A stretch of DNA of 64,000 nt from Hyphodiscus hymeniophilus (lineage: Eukaryota > Ascomycota > Leotiomycetes > Helotiales > Hyphodiscaceae). The notes below the pieces were generated by a model. That model saw only the letters and a list, made by a program, of their open reading frames with translations, was not told where the DNA came from and did no database searches. Each line of letters begins with the position of its first letter. Position 1 is the first letter of the stretch. Location of the stretch: NCBI GenBank assembly GCA_016508695.1, contig VNKQ01000013.1:1054001-1118000 (forward strand), given 5' to 3'. The position numbers and the translations under genes were made by a program. Below are positions 48,988-59,817 of this stretch, one piece after another.

Positions 48988-50058
48988 TTAGTCTGGAATT
49001 GAATAATCTCCCGTGATTAGTCGCCGCGTCCATTCTTCTTCCATCTTTTCAACGTTTTTCCAGGCTTTCTCTTTCTCCCCCGCAACGCTTTTTCCGATTC
49101 CCAAATAATCCGAGTTCGTACCCTCCTCATTGTCTTGAGCTCTCTTCTTTCCGAATTTTGCGGCCATGATTGCCATCGATGCAAATCGAGCTTTGTTAAG
49201 CTTCTCCTCTGCTCCGTCTGCCTTCAGCATAGCATCGCGGGCCGACTTCCAGGACCTATAAACATCTTTTTCCTCAAGCGCGGCCGAGCCTGCGGCAAAA
49301 TAGTCATGAGAGAGATAGACGTCATAAGCGCAGGAACGCCAAATCCGAAGCTGAGCCTCGAATCCTGGATTTGGCGATACGAGGGCTCGAGATTCTCGAA
49401 CCAGAGCCAAAGCAGCGGGGTAATCCAGTGAGAATTTTCGCATCACTGTAAACGTGTTAGGCATTACAGACAACTCGTTCTCTGGAGCGTTGAGGAGAAA
49501 GGTATGGCAATTGATATGCACTTACAATATGCAATCACAATTGATCCTGAGCGAGAGATGCCTTGCGTACAGTGTACCAAGACGCCGGCTTTGCCAGCTG
49601 TCCTATTCTGCCTACCGATATCTGACGACGTGGAAAGCAAGCTAGCTTCAATCCAATCACAAGTGTCCTTCAAATGGAGGAGGATATCCTCTGTAGGGTC
49701 ATCATTGATATCAACATGCCTTGTTACGAATCGATCGCTATTAACATGTACATCGCTTTCCGCATGATCTTTAGGATCAAATTTTGGTCTGTCTTCTGGA
49801 CGTGTAACGGAAAGGATGTATTTGATGTTGAGGGACTTGAGCAGGGAAAGTGATCGAGCTGCAAAACGACTTCACAGAACATTAGAGATTGTGTATTGAA
49901 GACTGATAGAGAACCTTCCTTCTCATTTCTTCGTCTAAGTTCCTGGGGAAGACATACTCTGATATGAACAATCCGGGGACAGATTTGATCTGAGCTATGC
50001 TCGTTTCTCTCAAAGACTGCATCTTGAAAAAAGTCGGTTCAAAAGTGACGCCGATCAT
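48988..50058 (-). CDS. Dual-specificity protein phosphatase
   Basis: Three exons, complement of 50058 or 50022..49958, 49869..49526 and 49445..48988. The ATG at 50022 gives 288 residues (MQSLRETSIAQIKSVPGLFISD...); the in-frame ATG at 50058 gives 300. After the first join the sequence reads ISDRFAARSLSLLKSLNIKYILSVT, typical of DSP beta-strands. The active site is HCTQGISRSGS, with the catalytic cysteine at 122 counted from 50022, followed by YLMRKFSLDYPAALALV. Beyond the DSP fold the C-terminal ~120 residues form a charged helical extension with no assigned role. It removes phosphate from Tyr and Ser/Thr; the target is unknown. Confidence 0.9.
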
Positions 50059-50720
50059 GAAAAGAGAGGTCTACTCAGCTTTAAATATGTCTTCCGGCTG
50101 AATTGGTTGATCTCGAAGCCTAAGATTGAATGTAGCACAGTCCGTAAGCAGCTATCTATAAGGACGTTTGTTTCGCTGACGCGGCATCGTTAATAGAAAG
50201 CATTTAGGCATCTCCTTCGTACCACCAGCGCCAATGAGAGAGGCGCCGACGATCGCATTGGAATGGTACAGTACACACTGGTCGATACTTAGGACCGAAA
50301 TATGAAACAATGCCATCCAAAAATACATGGCGAAGAACGTATCCTAGAATCTCTGGCTCCATTAGCACCACATGTCCACCAGGCTTGGAGACATGAGGAG
50401 GGTGAAGACTTGTCAAATGATCTTGTGGATTCGCATTGGGGGAGCTCCCTCTATAGTGCGAAGTATCCTGAGAGCATTACTATTAGAAATGGTGATTTTC
50501 CTGTTCCATTTTCTTTAACTACCCCCCAGAAGCTTCCTGTTTCTGTCACAATTATCGGTCATGTGACGTGTGCTTACATCGTAAACACGTGACTCTGGCG
50601 TTCCGCCAATTCTATTTTTGGCAATCTCGCCTCTTCATAACCTTCTTTCCTCCACAAAATATCCCCACAAAAGATGCTTCCCCAGAGCTTGCTCCCCCGC
50701 ATTTGGGAGACACGACCTCG
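50059..50720. promoter_or_regulatory. Divergent interval, phosphatase / F-box gene
   Basis: 660 bp containing both promoters. A small minus frame at 50204..50416 and a plus frame at 50302..50592 are antisense overlaps without domain signal. Confidence 0.4.
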
Positions 50721-51906
50721 ATGATGATAGCCAAAGTCATCACGCCAGCCTTCGCGAGGCTGCCAGATGAGCTCCTTATCCAGATATTCACGCTGCTACC
50801 ATCGCTTCGTGATCTCTGTGCTCTGTGCTTGGTTAGCCGGCGCATCAATGCAGTAGCGGATCCTGTGCTATACAAGTCGATATTATTCGACCAGCCAAAA
50901 CACCACCTGACATTTTCTAAATCACTCATCGCTCGACCGCGGAGGGGATCGGTGATTCACAATGTACGCCTCGATTATCCAAGCTCAGAGCTGTCGGATC
51001 CGATGCATCTCAAAGACGGCAGCTACCCGATCGACGGCTTTTCGCATGCCATTTCAACAATGTCAAATCTTGAGAATCTTGTTGTCTCAGTTCCAGAATC
51101 ACTGTGCCATGGAATCGGAACTCTGTTCAACGGGCCGTTCGATTTGGCATGTTTGAAGACTTGTAAGTTCAGTATCTGAAATGTCACGTGCGAGACTGAC
51201 TGATCGTTCAACAGGTTCTTTGTTCTACAAAACCGAAGATGACGGATACTGGGACCTTCAAGAGAACATTCACATTTTCAGCCATCCGACACTGGAATCT
51301 CTTACCATTCGGAGGGCAAGACTCGATCAAAGGGGGTTCGACAGTCTCGAGAAGCCTTCGGAGACGGCATTGTTGGAACTTCACTTTATCGAATGCGACA
51401 TCAATGACGACGCTCTGGCAGACATCCTCCTGCATCCAGCAGCATTGAAAGAATTCACCATGACTCAGCTGGAGATTCCAGTCCCCGAACTTGAAGAGGC
51501 TCCAGATACGATAGACGACTACATCATTGCTTTGAGCTCTGCTCAGCATTCTCTGGAAATCATCCTGATTGATTTTCCTACTCTGGGTGCAAGGAACCCT
51601 TTGAGATTGAGGGAATTTGAGGTACTCAAATCGTTGCAGCTTCGGGACTATCAGCTTTTTGGACAATCGCCACCTCGACTCCATTCAGTTGGGTTGCCAC
51701 CAAGTCTTGATTTCTTGGAGTTCTTCAACAGATTGAGTGTGGACCATGATGAGGATATTGTAGATCTTCTATGTTATTTCTTGGAAAACGATACGCTTGG
51801 GAGGCATTTGTGCGATGTGAAAGTCGTCGAGGGCGAAGGTGGCCTTCCACCTAGAATCAGGGAGGCGGTCAATGAATCTGAGCATTTCAGACTTATCGTT
51901 GGTTGA
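50721..51906 (+). CDS. F-box protein with leucine-rich-type C-terminus
   Basis: Two exons, 50721..51162 and 51215..51906, give 377 residues. The F-box begins near residue 11: FARLPDELLIQIFTLLPSL...LVSRRINAVADPVLYKSI. The rest shows irregular Leu-rich strands (SHPTLESLTIRRARLD, ALLELHFIECDIND, LKEFTMTQLE) as in fungal F-box/LRR proteins. It is likely a substrate adaptor of an SCF ubiquitin ligase through Skp1. The substrate is unknown. The chosen ATG is the one close to the F-box; the frame is open further upstream but begins with a non-ATG codon. Confidence 0.85.
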
Positions 51907-52472
51907 AAGAGAGGACAGCGCAGGACCGTATTGATGATGAGCTGATGAGTTGATGAATGGATGATTGGGGAGGACTCCTGCATCTGCAGGTTTGACTTTG
52001 GAAAAGAATTCAGCAATGGGTGGATTGTTTGATGAAGCCATGACAGTGGTGAACTTGGTGATACCCTGGCGACAAATACAGGATATGGGATAGACCGCTT
52101 GAGAAAGAACAGCAGAGAGGCCAGAACAGAGAACGGCAGAGAAAGATAGTAGTAGATTGATAGAGTACAGTTAAATTCTCTTTCTATTAGATGACGTGGG
52201 AATGCTAAAGAAGGGACCAGGATCTGGCTGTGACACGTGGACGCGAACACTGTTTATTTGATTTCATGATTCTTCTTATCGTTGTATTTAAACTACTCAT
52301 CCTTCCCTGGAAAGACGTGAATACACTCCCCCGTAATAGGCCTATGCAGAGTTTGGCACCGAAAATTTCCGTTGTCTTCGTTGCTAGTCGTGATTTATGC
52401 TAAGATTGTATATTGAATATGCGCTTTTATGAGCAAGAGTGGACTTATCATGTGATGGCTAAACTATGATCC
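51907..52472. other. Convergent intergenic region
   Basis: 3' flanks of the F-box and mannose-6-phosphate isomerase genes. Minus frames at 51769..52250 run into the F-box coding region antisense and look like chance. Confidence 0.4.
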
Positions 52473-53815
52473 TTACTCCGCGTACGCAGCATATACTTCC
52501 AAACCAGTCTCGGTTTCATAAACGAGTTCTACGCCCTGTCCAATGAAAAATACATAGCCCTCCTTGATATCATGTATCTTTCCGTCCGCCTTCATCGATC
52601 CGTTGCCGCTAGTGACGAGCATAACCATCGGTCCGTCAACTGCTCTGATGATCTGTGTGAAGATTTAGTAATTGAAATCCTGGATGACTGCCACTAACAT
52701 ACCTCCATTTCATCCTTCCCTAACACCGTTCGGAGCATGTTAAACTCGCTCATCGGCGGAGCATATTCCAACGATTTCCCCTTCCCACTCCTCGGACTCG
52801 GCTTGCTCTTTAGTAACATATCCTCCACGCTGTGTGTGCTGAAGGTCAGGCTGGACGTGAACAGCTTGATGTTGTCTCTGTCCGCCGTCGGGCAAAAGCC
52901 AGTGTTTAGCACATTGTTCGAGCGAGCCATGCACTCGATGATATCGCCTGATAGATACGCATGGATTCCGTCTGCGGGAATGTATATACTCTCCCCAGGA
53001 GACAAATCCATGTAGTTCATGCAGAGGAGAGCTACGAGGTTTCCCGGGTCTTCTTGTGAGTATTGTTGTTGCAGACGAGGCAGCAGGTCAAGGATGTACG
53101 CTTGTTCGCCATACTCTTCTCTTGAAATCGCCGCCAGCGCCTTTTGTGTCTCCGCTATGACTTCGTCTGAAGCTTCGAGAATGGCTTGGGTTACTGATCG
53201 GAGCGTCTCGTCGCCGAAGGTAGTGTACGTTCTGGCAAGGAAGCGTTGCAGAGGCTGTAGCTTGAAGAGGGTCTGAACCTCGCTCAAAGGCTTCCAGCCC
53301 GCAAAAGCTTCGAATCTGGACAGGGCGATGGCGATTTCGGGCTTGTGGTTGTCATCCGTGAATTGTTCGGGATTCTCTTGATGAAGACGGGAGGCAAGGT
53401 CTTTGTTTGGGTGGATCTGGAGGGGAAGAGCTTTCTGGATGGAAAGTATCTGAGGCCAATTTTGTCAGCGCCGCATCTCTGGACAACTACTGCAGTAACA
53501 GAGATCGCATACCTTTGGCAGAAACGGCAGCTGGGTACCGAATTTTTCGATACAGTTCTTACCTAACAATATCTCCTTATTCTTCGTCAGGATGGTTTCT
53601 AACAGCTCGCCCGTTTTCAACGATTTTGTTGGTAAATCGGGGTAATCACCCATCCACATCTCGGCGTACTCCTTGCCATTGTCAAGCTCGAAACCGGTAC
53701 CTGGTGTCTTCTCGCACAGCTTGGCTGCCAGAGATTCCTGCCCCTTCTTACCCCATGGATAATTATTGCATTGGCAGCTGAGCTGAAAGACATTATCAGT
53801 CATGGTTGTTGCCAT
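52473..53815 (-). CDS. PMI40: Mannose-6-phosphate isomerase (type I)
   Basis: Three exons, complement of 53815..53513, 53449..52703 and 52652..52473, give 409 residues. Zinc ligands are visible: Q112 and H114 in LPLQIHPNK, E139 in NHKPEIAIAL and H264 in PADGIHAYLSGD. The N-terminal CNNYPWGKKG and EYAEMWMGDYP are conserved. The enzyme interconverts fructose-6-phosphate and mannose-6-phosphate in the cytosol, the entry step to GDP-mannose for glycosylation and wall mannan. Both introns are GT-AG (63 and 50 bp). The same window also carries a GH76 mannan-acting enzyme, but 48 kb away, so this is not a cluster. Confidence 0.96.
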
Positions 53816-54908
53816 GACTGGTCCTGGTCCGAGGAAGGTTTGAAGGATTGAAGTGATAGACAGTGCTGCTGTGAAATGCGAGCTACTTCTACCTCCTGTC
53901 GCTCCATGGAGAGAATGACGACATCACAACACTGCAACACTTCTGTGGGTCTTTGGTACCTACCTAAGTAAGGTACCTAGGTAGGTAGTAGGTTGATTAT
54001 CACATTACCTCATGGATGATAGAACTTTCCCTTTGCGAAGCTACGGAGACTCGGAGAGATGTCCGGAGCGTGTTCTTAGTAAAAGTGCTGCGTTTTGTAT
54101 AACCCCTGACGTCTTCGCTCGAGCTTAACCGCACTAACCCGATACAGCACGCTAGTGGGAAGCGCAAGCGAGTCTCGGGTAACAAATGGTTTCCCGGCCC
54201 GGCAAAGTCCTGGCGCATAAGGTATCTTTGGATACCCTGACCCTCGGTCCACCTTTCTCTACTGTTTCCGATCTTCTGTTATTGGTGGGCCGTTTATAAC
54301 TGCTGATATGCTGGTGAGTTCATTGTAGAATTTGAGTTGAACGTAGATGCACTTGTTATAGGACTTACAGCATGCCCACAGGATTTCATGCGGACTCTGG
54401 ACTCATGAAGCCGGCATTGGCTTGTCCTTCTACACTTCATCGACAATACGGAGAAGAGCGCGCCAAACAAAAGCTTGGTTTAATTGGGCTCAGTGTTAAA
54501 TCAGTATGGATCCGAGATGATTTCTGAACCAGGAGGAAAATTGGCTATGGACAGCCTAAGTAGGCCGGGTCCTCACTGAATTTGTATAGCACTTTCGAGT
54601 CACCATTAAGTCACAGTCTCAAATATAACTTGGAAGCTCCAACCCACACTGAATAGTTTCGCCTCCATCATGGTTTAATATAATTATGATGGGAGCGTGA
54701 ACGAGCGATCTAAACGTATGAGCAGACAGCACACAATGCAGGTGGGGCCGCCGTCCAAGTCCACCCAGTTGGCCAATTATCTCGGCCCGCATGGACTTTC
54801 CAAATCAAGGTTGTCCAGACGAACACCTCCGTTGTACATAAACCTTCTCATGCCCTTTGCTCCCAAAAATCCTAGAGTTTTCTTTCTAAAGTCGACCCCA
54901 ATCGAAGG
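53816..54908. promoter_or_regulatory. Divergent interval, PMI40 / amine oxidase
   Basis: About 1.1 kb with both promoters. A dense palindromic element of TACCTA/TAGGTA units lies at about 53958-53992. A minus frame at 54000..54218 is unsupported. Confidence 0.4.
53958..53992. repeat. Nested TACCTA/TAGGTA inverted repeat
   Basis: GGTACCTACCTAAG is followed by TAAGGTACCTAGGTAGGTAG; the copies are mutually inverted and contain self-palindromic GGTACC and CCTAGG. Similar TACCTA or AGGTA clusters occur near 7452, 24908, 28171 and 58132. Confidence 0.65.
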
Positions 54909-56558
54909 ATGGACCTATCTTCCAAAATGGGACCAAAATCAACATCACGCGAAGGGTTCCACTACAAGAATGATACCGTCCATGAGGGGTTGTACACGGA
55001 GGCTGCCATCCAAAGCACGAAAGTACTGAGACAATTCTACGATGTGATTGTAATAGGAGGTGGGTTTACCGGTCTTTCGGCTGCTCGTGATCTTTCCACT
55101 GCCGGGAAATCAGTTCTTATCATTGAAGCAAGAGACCGAATCGGTGGTCGGACCTGGGCGACCAAATCACATGGTCATTATATGGAGAGTGAGTATCTTC
55201 GATGCAAATCTATATGGAAGTAAGCTGACTATTGCGTAGTGGGAGGTACGTGGGTTTATTGGACACAGCCTCATGTCTGGTCAGAGCTCAAGCGATATGG
55301 CCTTGATAAGGAACTCAAACAGACGACTGGCACTTCCCCAGATCTTGAAGCGTTGCATTTCAAGTCCGTCGAGACAGATGCTCTCAAGAGATATACCTTC
55401 GATGGACCCGGAGGCTACAACGAAATCATGGAAGCCGCCCTCCTCAAATTCCTCGATGTTGACGGGGCGGGGGGAACTAAACTTCTAGCGAGACCGTACG
55501 ACCCCAATTTCGTCCGCAAGATCCCAGTCAAATACTTCAAGATGACTTGCAAAGATCGTCTAGACCAACTTCCCGACCTTCCAAAAGAGCACAGGGATCT
55601 CGTGGCAAGTATGTTCGAGACGATCGGCTGCGCTTCCATCGATGTTACGCCATTCTTCGAGATCCTGCGCTGGTTCGGTCTCTCTGGGTTCACCTTCCGC
55701 GGATTCCTCGAGTCTGTAGACGCCCTCAGCCTCAAGCGTGGGACAACTTCTCTTGCACTGGCCATCATGGAAGAGTCAAAAGCGGACATCCTCCTCTCGG
55801 CACCCGTGAAGTCGGTTGTTCGTAGCACAGGCGAGCATATCACCACCATCATTACCCGAGATGGCAGGAGATTCCTCACTCCCAAAGTGATCTGCACACT
55901 TCCGGTCAACTGCTTGGGAGATGTATCCTTCGACCCACCAATCAACGCCCTCAAACTCGCGGCAGCGAAAGAGCAGCACCTCACCAAAACAGTGAAAATG
56001 CATGCCTACACATCCGAGACTCTAATCCCCACCTTCACATCCACGCTCTCCCCGGCCAAGATCGCATTCGGGTACACGGAATCCGACGTGCACGACGCAG
56101 CCGAAGGAAGCGGGACATTCAGCGTCTTCTTCGGCTCAGAGCCTCACCTCGATCGCTCGTCTCCTCTTGCCACGTTTCGGGAGTTCAAGAGGATACTGCC
56201 CGAGGAGTTCAAGAACGAGGACCGGAATCCGGTGATTGACGTGAAGGAGATGTTCTGGCATGACTGGACGAATGATGAGTTCGCGAAGGGCGCGTGGTGC
56301 ACGTTTCCCATGGGGTGGCAGGAGAATTACCTTGATGCTTTGAGGGAGGATGAGCAAGGGGGCAGTTGTATTTTCGCCAATGCTGAGTAAGGCTTCCTTT
56401 GAAGTTGAAAGTCAAAGATGGAACGAGCTAACTTGTGACTGTATAGTTGGGCTGATGGGTGGAGAGGGTTTATTGATGGGGCGTTCGAGATTGGGAGAGC
56501 GTCTGCGTGGAGGATACTGAAGGAGGATAGGGATAGGCAGCGTACCTCGAAGCTGTAA
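54909..56558 (+). CDS. FAD-dependent amine oxidase with C-terminal SKL peroxisomal signal
   Basis: Three exons, 54909..55188, 55240..56386 and 56447..56558, give 512 residues. The dinucleotide fold VIVIGGGFTGLSAARDL holds GxGxxG-type glycines at 50-55, followed by IEARDRIGGRTW and MGGTWVYW, the monoamine-oxidase family pattern. Near the end WADGWRGFIDGAFEIGRASA matches the C-terminal FAD-binding motif. The last residues are RTSKL, a canonical PTS1, so a peroxisomal matrix enzyme is inferred. I see no conserved Cys at the covalent-FAD position. Substrate is unknown: an amine, or a polyamine-derived one. An in-frame ATG at 54927 is a possible alternative start. Confidence 0.9.
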
Positions 56559-56847
56559 GGAGGCTGGTCATGGGGTATGCTCTTTTACTTGATGCTGTGT
56601 CGCCATATTAGCGTTGGGTACCATAGCGGTAGAAGAGTCAACATACATCAGATCACAAACTAAAAACTTCAACAGAGATGATTTGACCAGATCACACTCC
56701 TTCTCATGCAACACAGTTCAATCTCCAAATGGGAAAAGTCAAATGGGCAAGCAGCGCAATCATGCATTCAAGCGTATGTGTCAATCTTACAATCATCCCC
56801 TAACTCCGCAACCCATTTCATGCGTATTCCATCAGGTCATTCACCAC
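56559..56847. other. Short convergent interval
   Basis: 3' flanks of the amine oxidase and LEA-like genes; nothing else seen. Confidence 0.4.
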
Positions 56848-57339
56848 TTATATCTTCCCCTCCTTAGCAGCGCCCTTAGCCTGACCTTTCAACTCCTCGG
56901 CCTTTCCCTTTGCCTCGCCCTTGATCTCGGCTGCCTTTCCCTTCATCTCGCCAGCACTCATGCCGGAGGCCTCCTTCGCCTTCTGAGCTGCGGTTTCTAT
57001 CGGGGCGGACATTAGCATATATCCTTTTGAGCGTAGAAGAGTTTTGGTTGACGCGGGGGCATAAAAAGGCTAATAAGTCTCAAAGATCGTATCGTGATGA
57101 TGGGGTGGCGTGGCGAGCCAGTGTGGTTGAGAATCGAAAATGGGGATTGGGATTGAATACTTACGTCCCATTTCGATACCATCAACGATCTTGTCGGACA
57201 CGGCACGGTCAACGGTCTTGACGCTATCCTTGACAGTCTCAGTGGCAGACTTGCGTGCAACAAAGGCGGTGGAGAAGGCACGGGGTGCGAAGCTGGTGTA
57301 CGTTGCAACACGGGGAGCGGTTCTTGTGAGGAAAGACAT
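56848..57339 (-). CDS. Small LEA-like protein with mitochondrial-type presequence
   Basis: Two exons, complement of 57339..57165 and 56996..56848, give 107 residues. The N-terminus (MSFLTRTAPRVATYTSFAPR...) is rich in Arg, Ser and Thr and lacks acidic residues for ~30 positions, a matrix-type presequence. The rest is Lys/Glu/Ala/Gly repeat (GEMKGKAAEIKGEAKG, KAEELKGQAKG), matching late-embryogenesis-abundant (group 3) or CsbD-like composition. Such proteins protect membranes and enzymes during drying or oxidative stress; the role here is inference. The 168 bp intron separates leader from repeat. Four CCAAT pentamers lie just before the start. Confidence 0.82.
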
Positions 57340-58591
57340 GGTGATTATTTGATTGGGATGGATTGGATTGGATTGGATTGAATGGATTGATTCTGGTGTT
57401 GATGAGGAGAAATGGAGAGGTTTAAGGGTTTTAAATGAAGGCGAAGTGGTGGCCGGGAAGGAAGGAAGCTTGGAGCTCTAAGACGTGATGTCATAGCTTG
57501 ATGTGGGGAAGTTGGCGACCATTTTTATGTCACAGGAAGTAGCATGTGAGCTAGGGAATACAATCGAGTATACCATTTTTGTTTATGCTTGCAGCAATAA
57601 CATTGAAAAGTGGTAGTTGAATCTTTATCTATCTCCATCAAAAGAGTCAAGTCGTTAGATAGCATGTGGTGCTATTTACACTCCCGCTTTCGTAAGATTC
57701 CCATCAAATCGAAGATGGCATTCGAGAGACACCTGCATCTACAATACCCCGGCAGAACGCAGCCAAGTGCCCGGTCACGTGAAGAATCAAGATGCTCTCT
57801 TCAAATTCGAAAACGATTTGAGCAGGGGAATGGCTGTTGATCGGAAGAAGATCTTCTACCATGTTATATTATGCTCGAAAGCCTTGGATATGCTGCTCTG
57901 GATTTTCTTCGTCCAAAGTTTTTCAGGCGAATTGATATGGATTGCATCCCTCTCCGTCGCTTTTCATGTCGATTCAAAGGCACACGCTTTGGGATGGACA
58001 CTCTTCCATTGGGTCAACAGACGAACCGACGAGAGTTCACCGAAACACAAGAAACCCTATGTGTAGGTTTCCTTCCGTTCGAAGACCTAGCCCAAAACCT
58101 TACGTCGATGTTAGAGCTGGGAACTTCAGATAGGTAGGTAACCTGGCCCAAAATAAAGACGAACTCGCTTAAACAGGAGTCAAATAAGGAATTCTTGCTC
58201 GCAACTTGGTAAAAGTCTGAATACGAAAAGAGGTAGCATTTTTGCAGGAGACCCCTGAACTCATTTTACTCCTCGGGGTGGATGATGCGAAGAGGATGAT
58301 TAGTTTGATGTATAAGCAGATTGAGCCAACCTATCGGCATGGAAAGCTGCCGTCGAGTTTGCGACGCGAATTCAGGATTAAGTGTGAGTTCGAGGAAGAG
58401 ATGAAACCACAGACTTGCAATTCTCCGAGGGCATGAAAGTTGGTGTCGAATCAACAAGAGCCAGGAGAGTTAGTTTGACCCCGACGAGAATAGGAAGAGA
58501 ACGAAGAGGTTGCTTGACAACTCTACCAACCAACCAGCCAACCTTTAAGAAGCTTGTAAAAGTGTTATCGATTTTAATATGTTTGTCTTGC
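57340..58591. other. Interval with CCAAT array and an unusually open stretch
   Basis: Contains the LEA-like promoter (minus strand) and the ankyrin gene 3' flank. The plus-strand frame 57610..58137 has a single in-frame stop (57838-57840) in 176 codons; all three forward frames are open across much of 57870-58060. No domain is recognised. Confidence 0.4.
57352..57376 (-). promoter_or_regulatory. Four clustered CCAAT pentamers upstream of the LEA-like gene
   Basis: On the coding strand CCAAT occurs at 57376-57372, 57371-57367, 57366-57362 and 57356-57352, about 13-37 bases before the ATG. CCAAT is the core site of the fungal HAP/CBC complex, but the position is much closer to the start than usual, so it may simply be a 5-base tandem repeat in the leader. 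Confidence 0.5.
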
Positions 58592-59215
58592 CTAGGTGGA
58601 CACGGCCTTTCCCTTCCCAGGAGCATTTTCAAACTTGACCTTCCATTGCTCCTCCTGCTTGAACAAAGTGACAGCATCCAACGCCGAGGGCTGTCCATGT
58701 AACGGATCAGCACCACCTTCCAACAACGCCTGTTATGATCATCAGTCCACGTCTTATATCTTTGGGCTTCCACTTGCCTCGATAACTTCCGCTTCTCCTT
58801 TGAAGACAGCACCAGCGAGGGGAGATTGCCCGCGATCGTTAAGAGTATTGGGGTCCGCTCCGTGCTGGATCAAGAGCTTGACGAGAGATACATGGCCATG
58901 ATACGAGGCGAGCATTATCTATACGAATTAACTGGCAAATCTTTTGAAGCGAAAGAGCAAGAGTTTGATAGCGTGTCCGTGCACGTGATATCAGAAGGCT
59001 TGAGCCGGTAAGACCAGACGAAACGCTTTAGGGAATGTCAAAATAGGACTCACCAGGCTGTCTCCTTTCTCATTCGTCATATTGGAAGGCAGTCCCGCTG
59101 GTAAAGCCTGCTGGAAGACATCCATTTGGCCCGCTCTTGCAGCGTCATACATCCTCGTAGCAAAAGCGATTGCTTCTGGAGGGAGCGGCGGGGAGGGATT
59201 GATACTGTCGGCCAT
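58592..59215 (-). CDS. Small ankyrin-repeat protein
   Basis: Three exons, complement of 59215..59054, 58918..58778 and 58729..58592, give 146 residues. Ankyrin repeats: MYDAARAGQMDVFQQALPAG, then MLASYHGHVSLVKLLIQHGA..DPNTLNDRGQSPLAGAVFKGE and ALLEGGADPLHGQPSALDAV. The second intron has GC at its donor (GCAAGT, 58777) and CAG at its acceptor; only this join gives VIEALLEGGAD. A protein-binding scaffold is expected; the partner is unknown. It is similar in size to yeast single-domain ankyrin proteins. Confidence 0.88.
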
Positions 59216-59817
59216 CGTATGGAAACGTCTCGATTAAATGGATATTGGATGCGGTTGATTAGGATGTTTGCCCTTCTTGATCAGATAGTTATGAATACTT
59301 GCACTTGTTGCTGATGATCTCATTACTCACTATCGCTGACAATGCACCAAGCTTGTGGCGACTGGAGGGCGTCGATGTTCACATATCAAAACTTTTGCTG
59401 ACATAAGGAATTGTTACTGAACAAGCTATTACTGGGCGTCTGATAGATTTTGTTTTTGGAGATTTTGGTTCATACATTCAAATGGTGAATCTCGATCTCA
59501 ATAATACTGTAAAGGACCATTGGAAGATGCGCCTCGGCAGAGCAGAAAGATGAAACCTAAAGCCGAAGCTGGCCAGCAGAGCGAATAGGAGCAATCCAGG
59601 TCATAACCTATTTATTTGCCATTGTACACTATCAATCAATCTTCACAATCAATTTGAAGGAATTGGTGTTCTCAAACTTCAATTGAATCGGTTTTCACCA
59701 GAATTCTCAATCTATTGGCTACTGTAGCTTGAAATCTCCACTCGGCACAAGGCTTCAAAGCCTCGGATCCTTCACTCTCACCCTCACCCGTCCGAATCCA
59801 AATCCATATCCCTCGAA
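59216..59817. promoter_or_regulatory. Divergent interval, ankyrin gene / enoyl-CoA hydratase
   Basis: About 600 bp holding both promoters and leaders; no further element recognised. Confidence 0.4.

Noticed and set aside
51769..52250. 90- and 158-codon minus frames
   Set aside because: They run antisense into the F-box coding region and have no recognisable motif.
53958..53992. Possible transposon terminal repeat
   Set aside because: No second copy at a spacing that would bound an element, and no transposase-like frame nearby.
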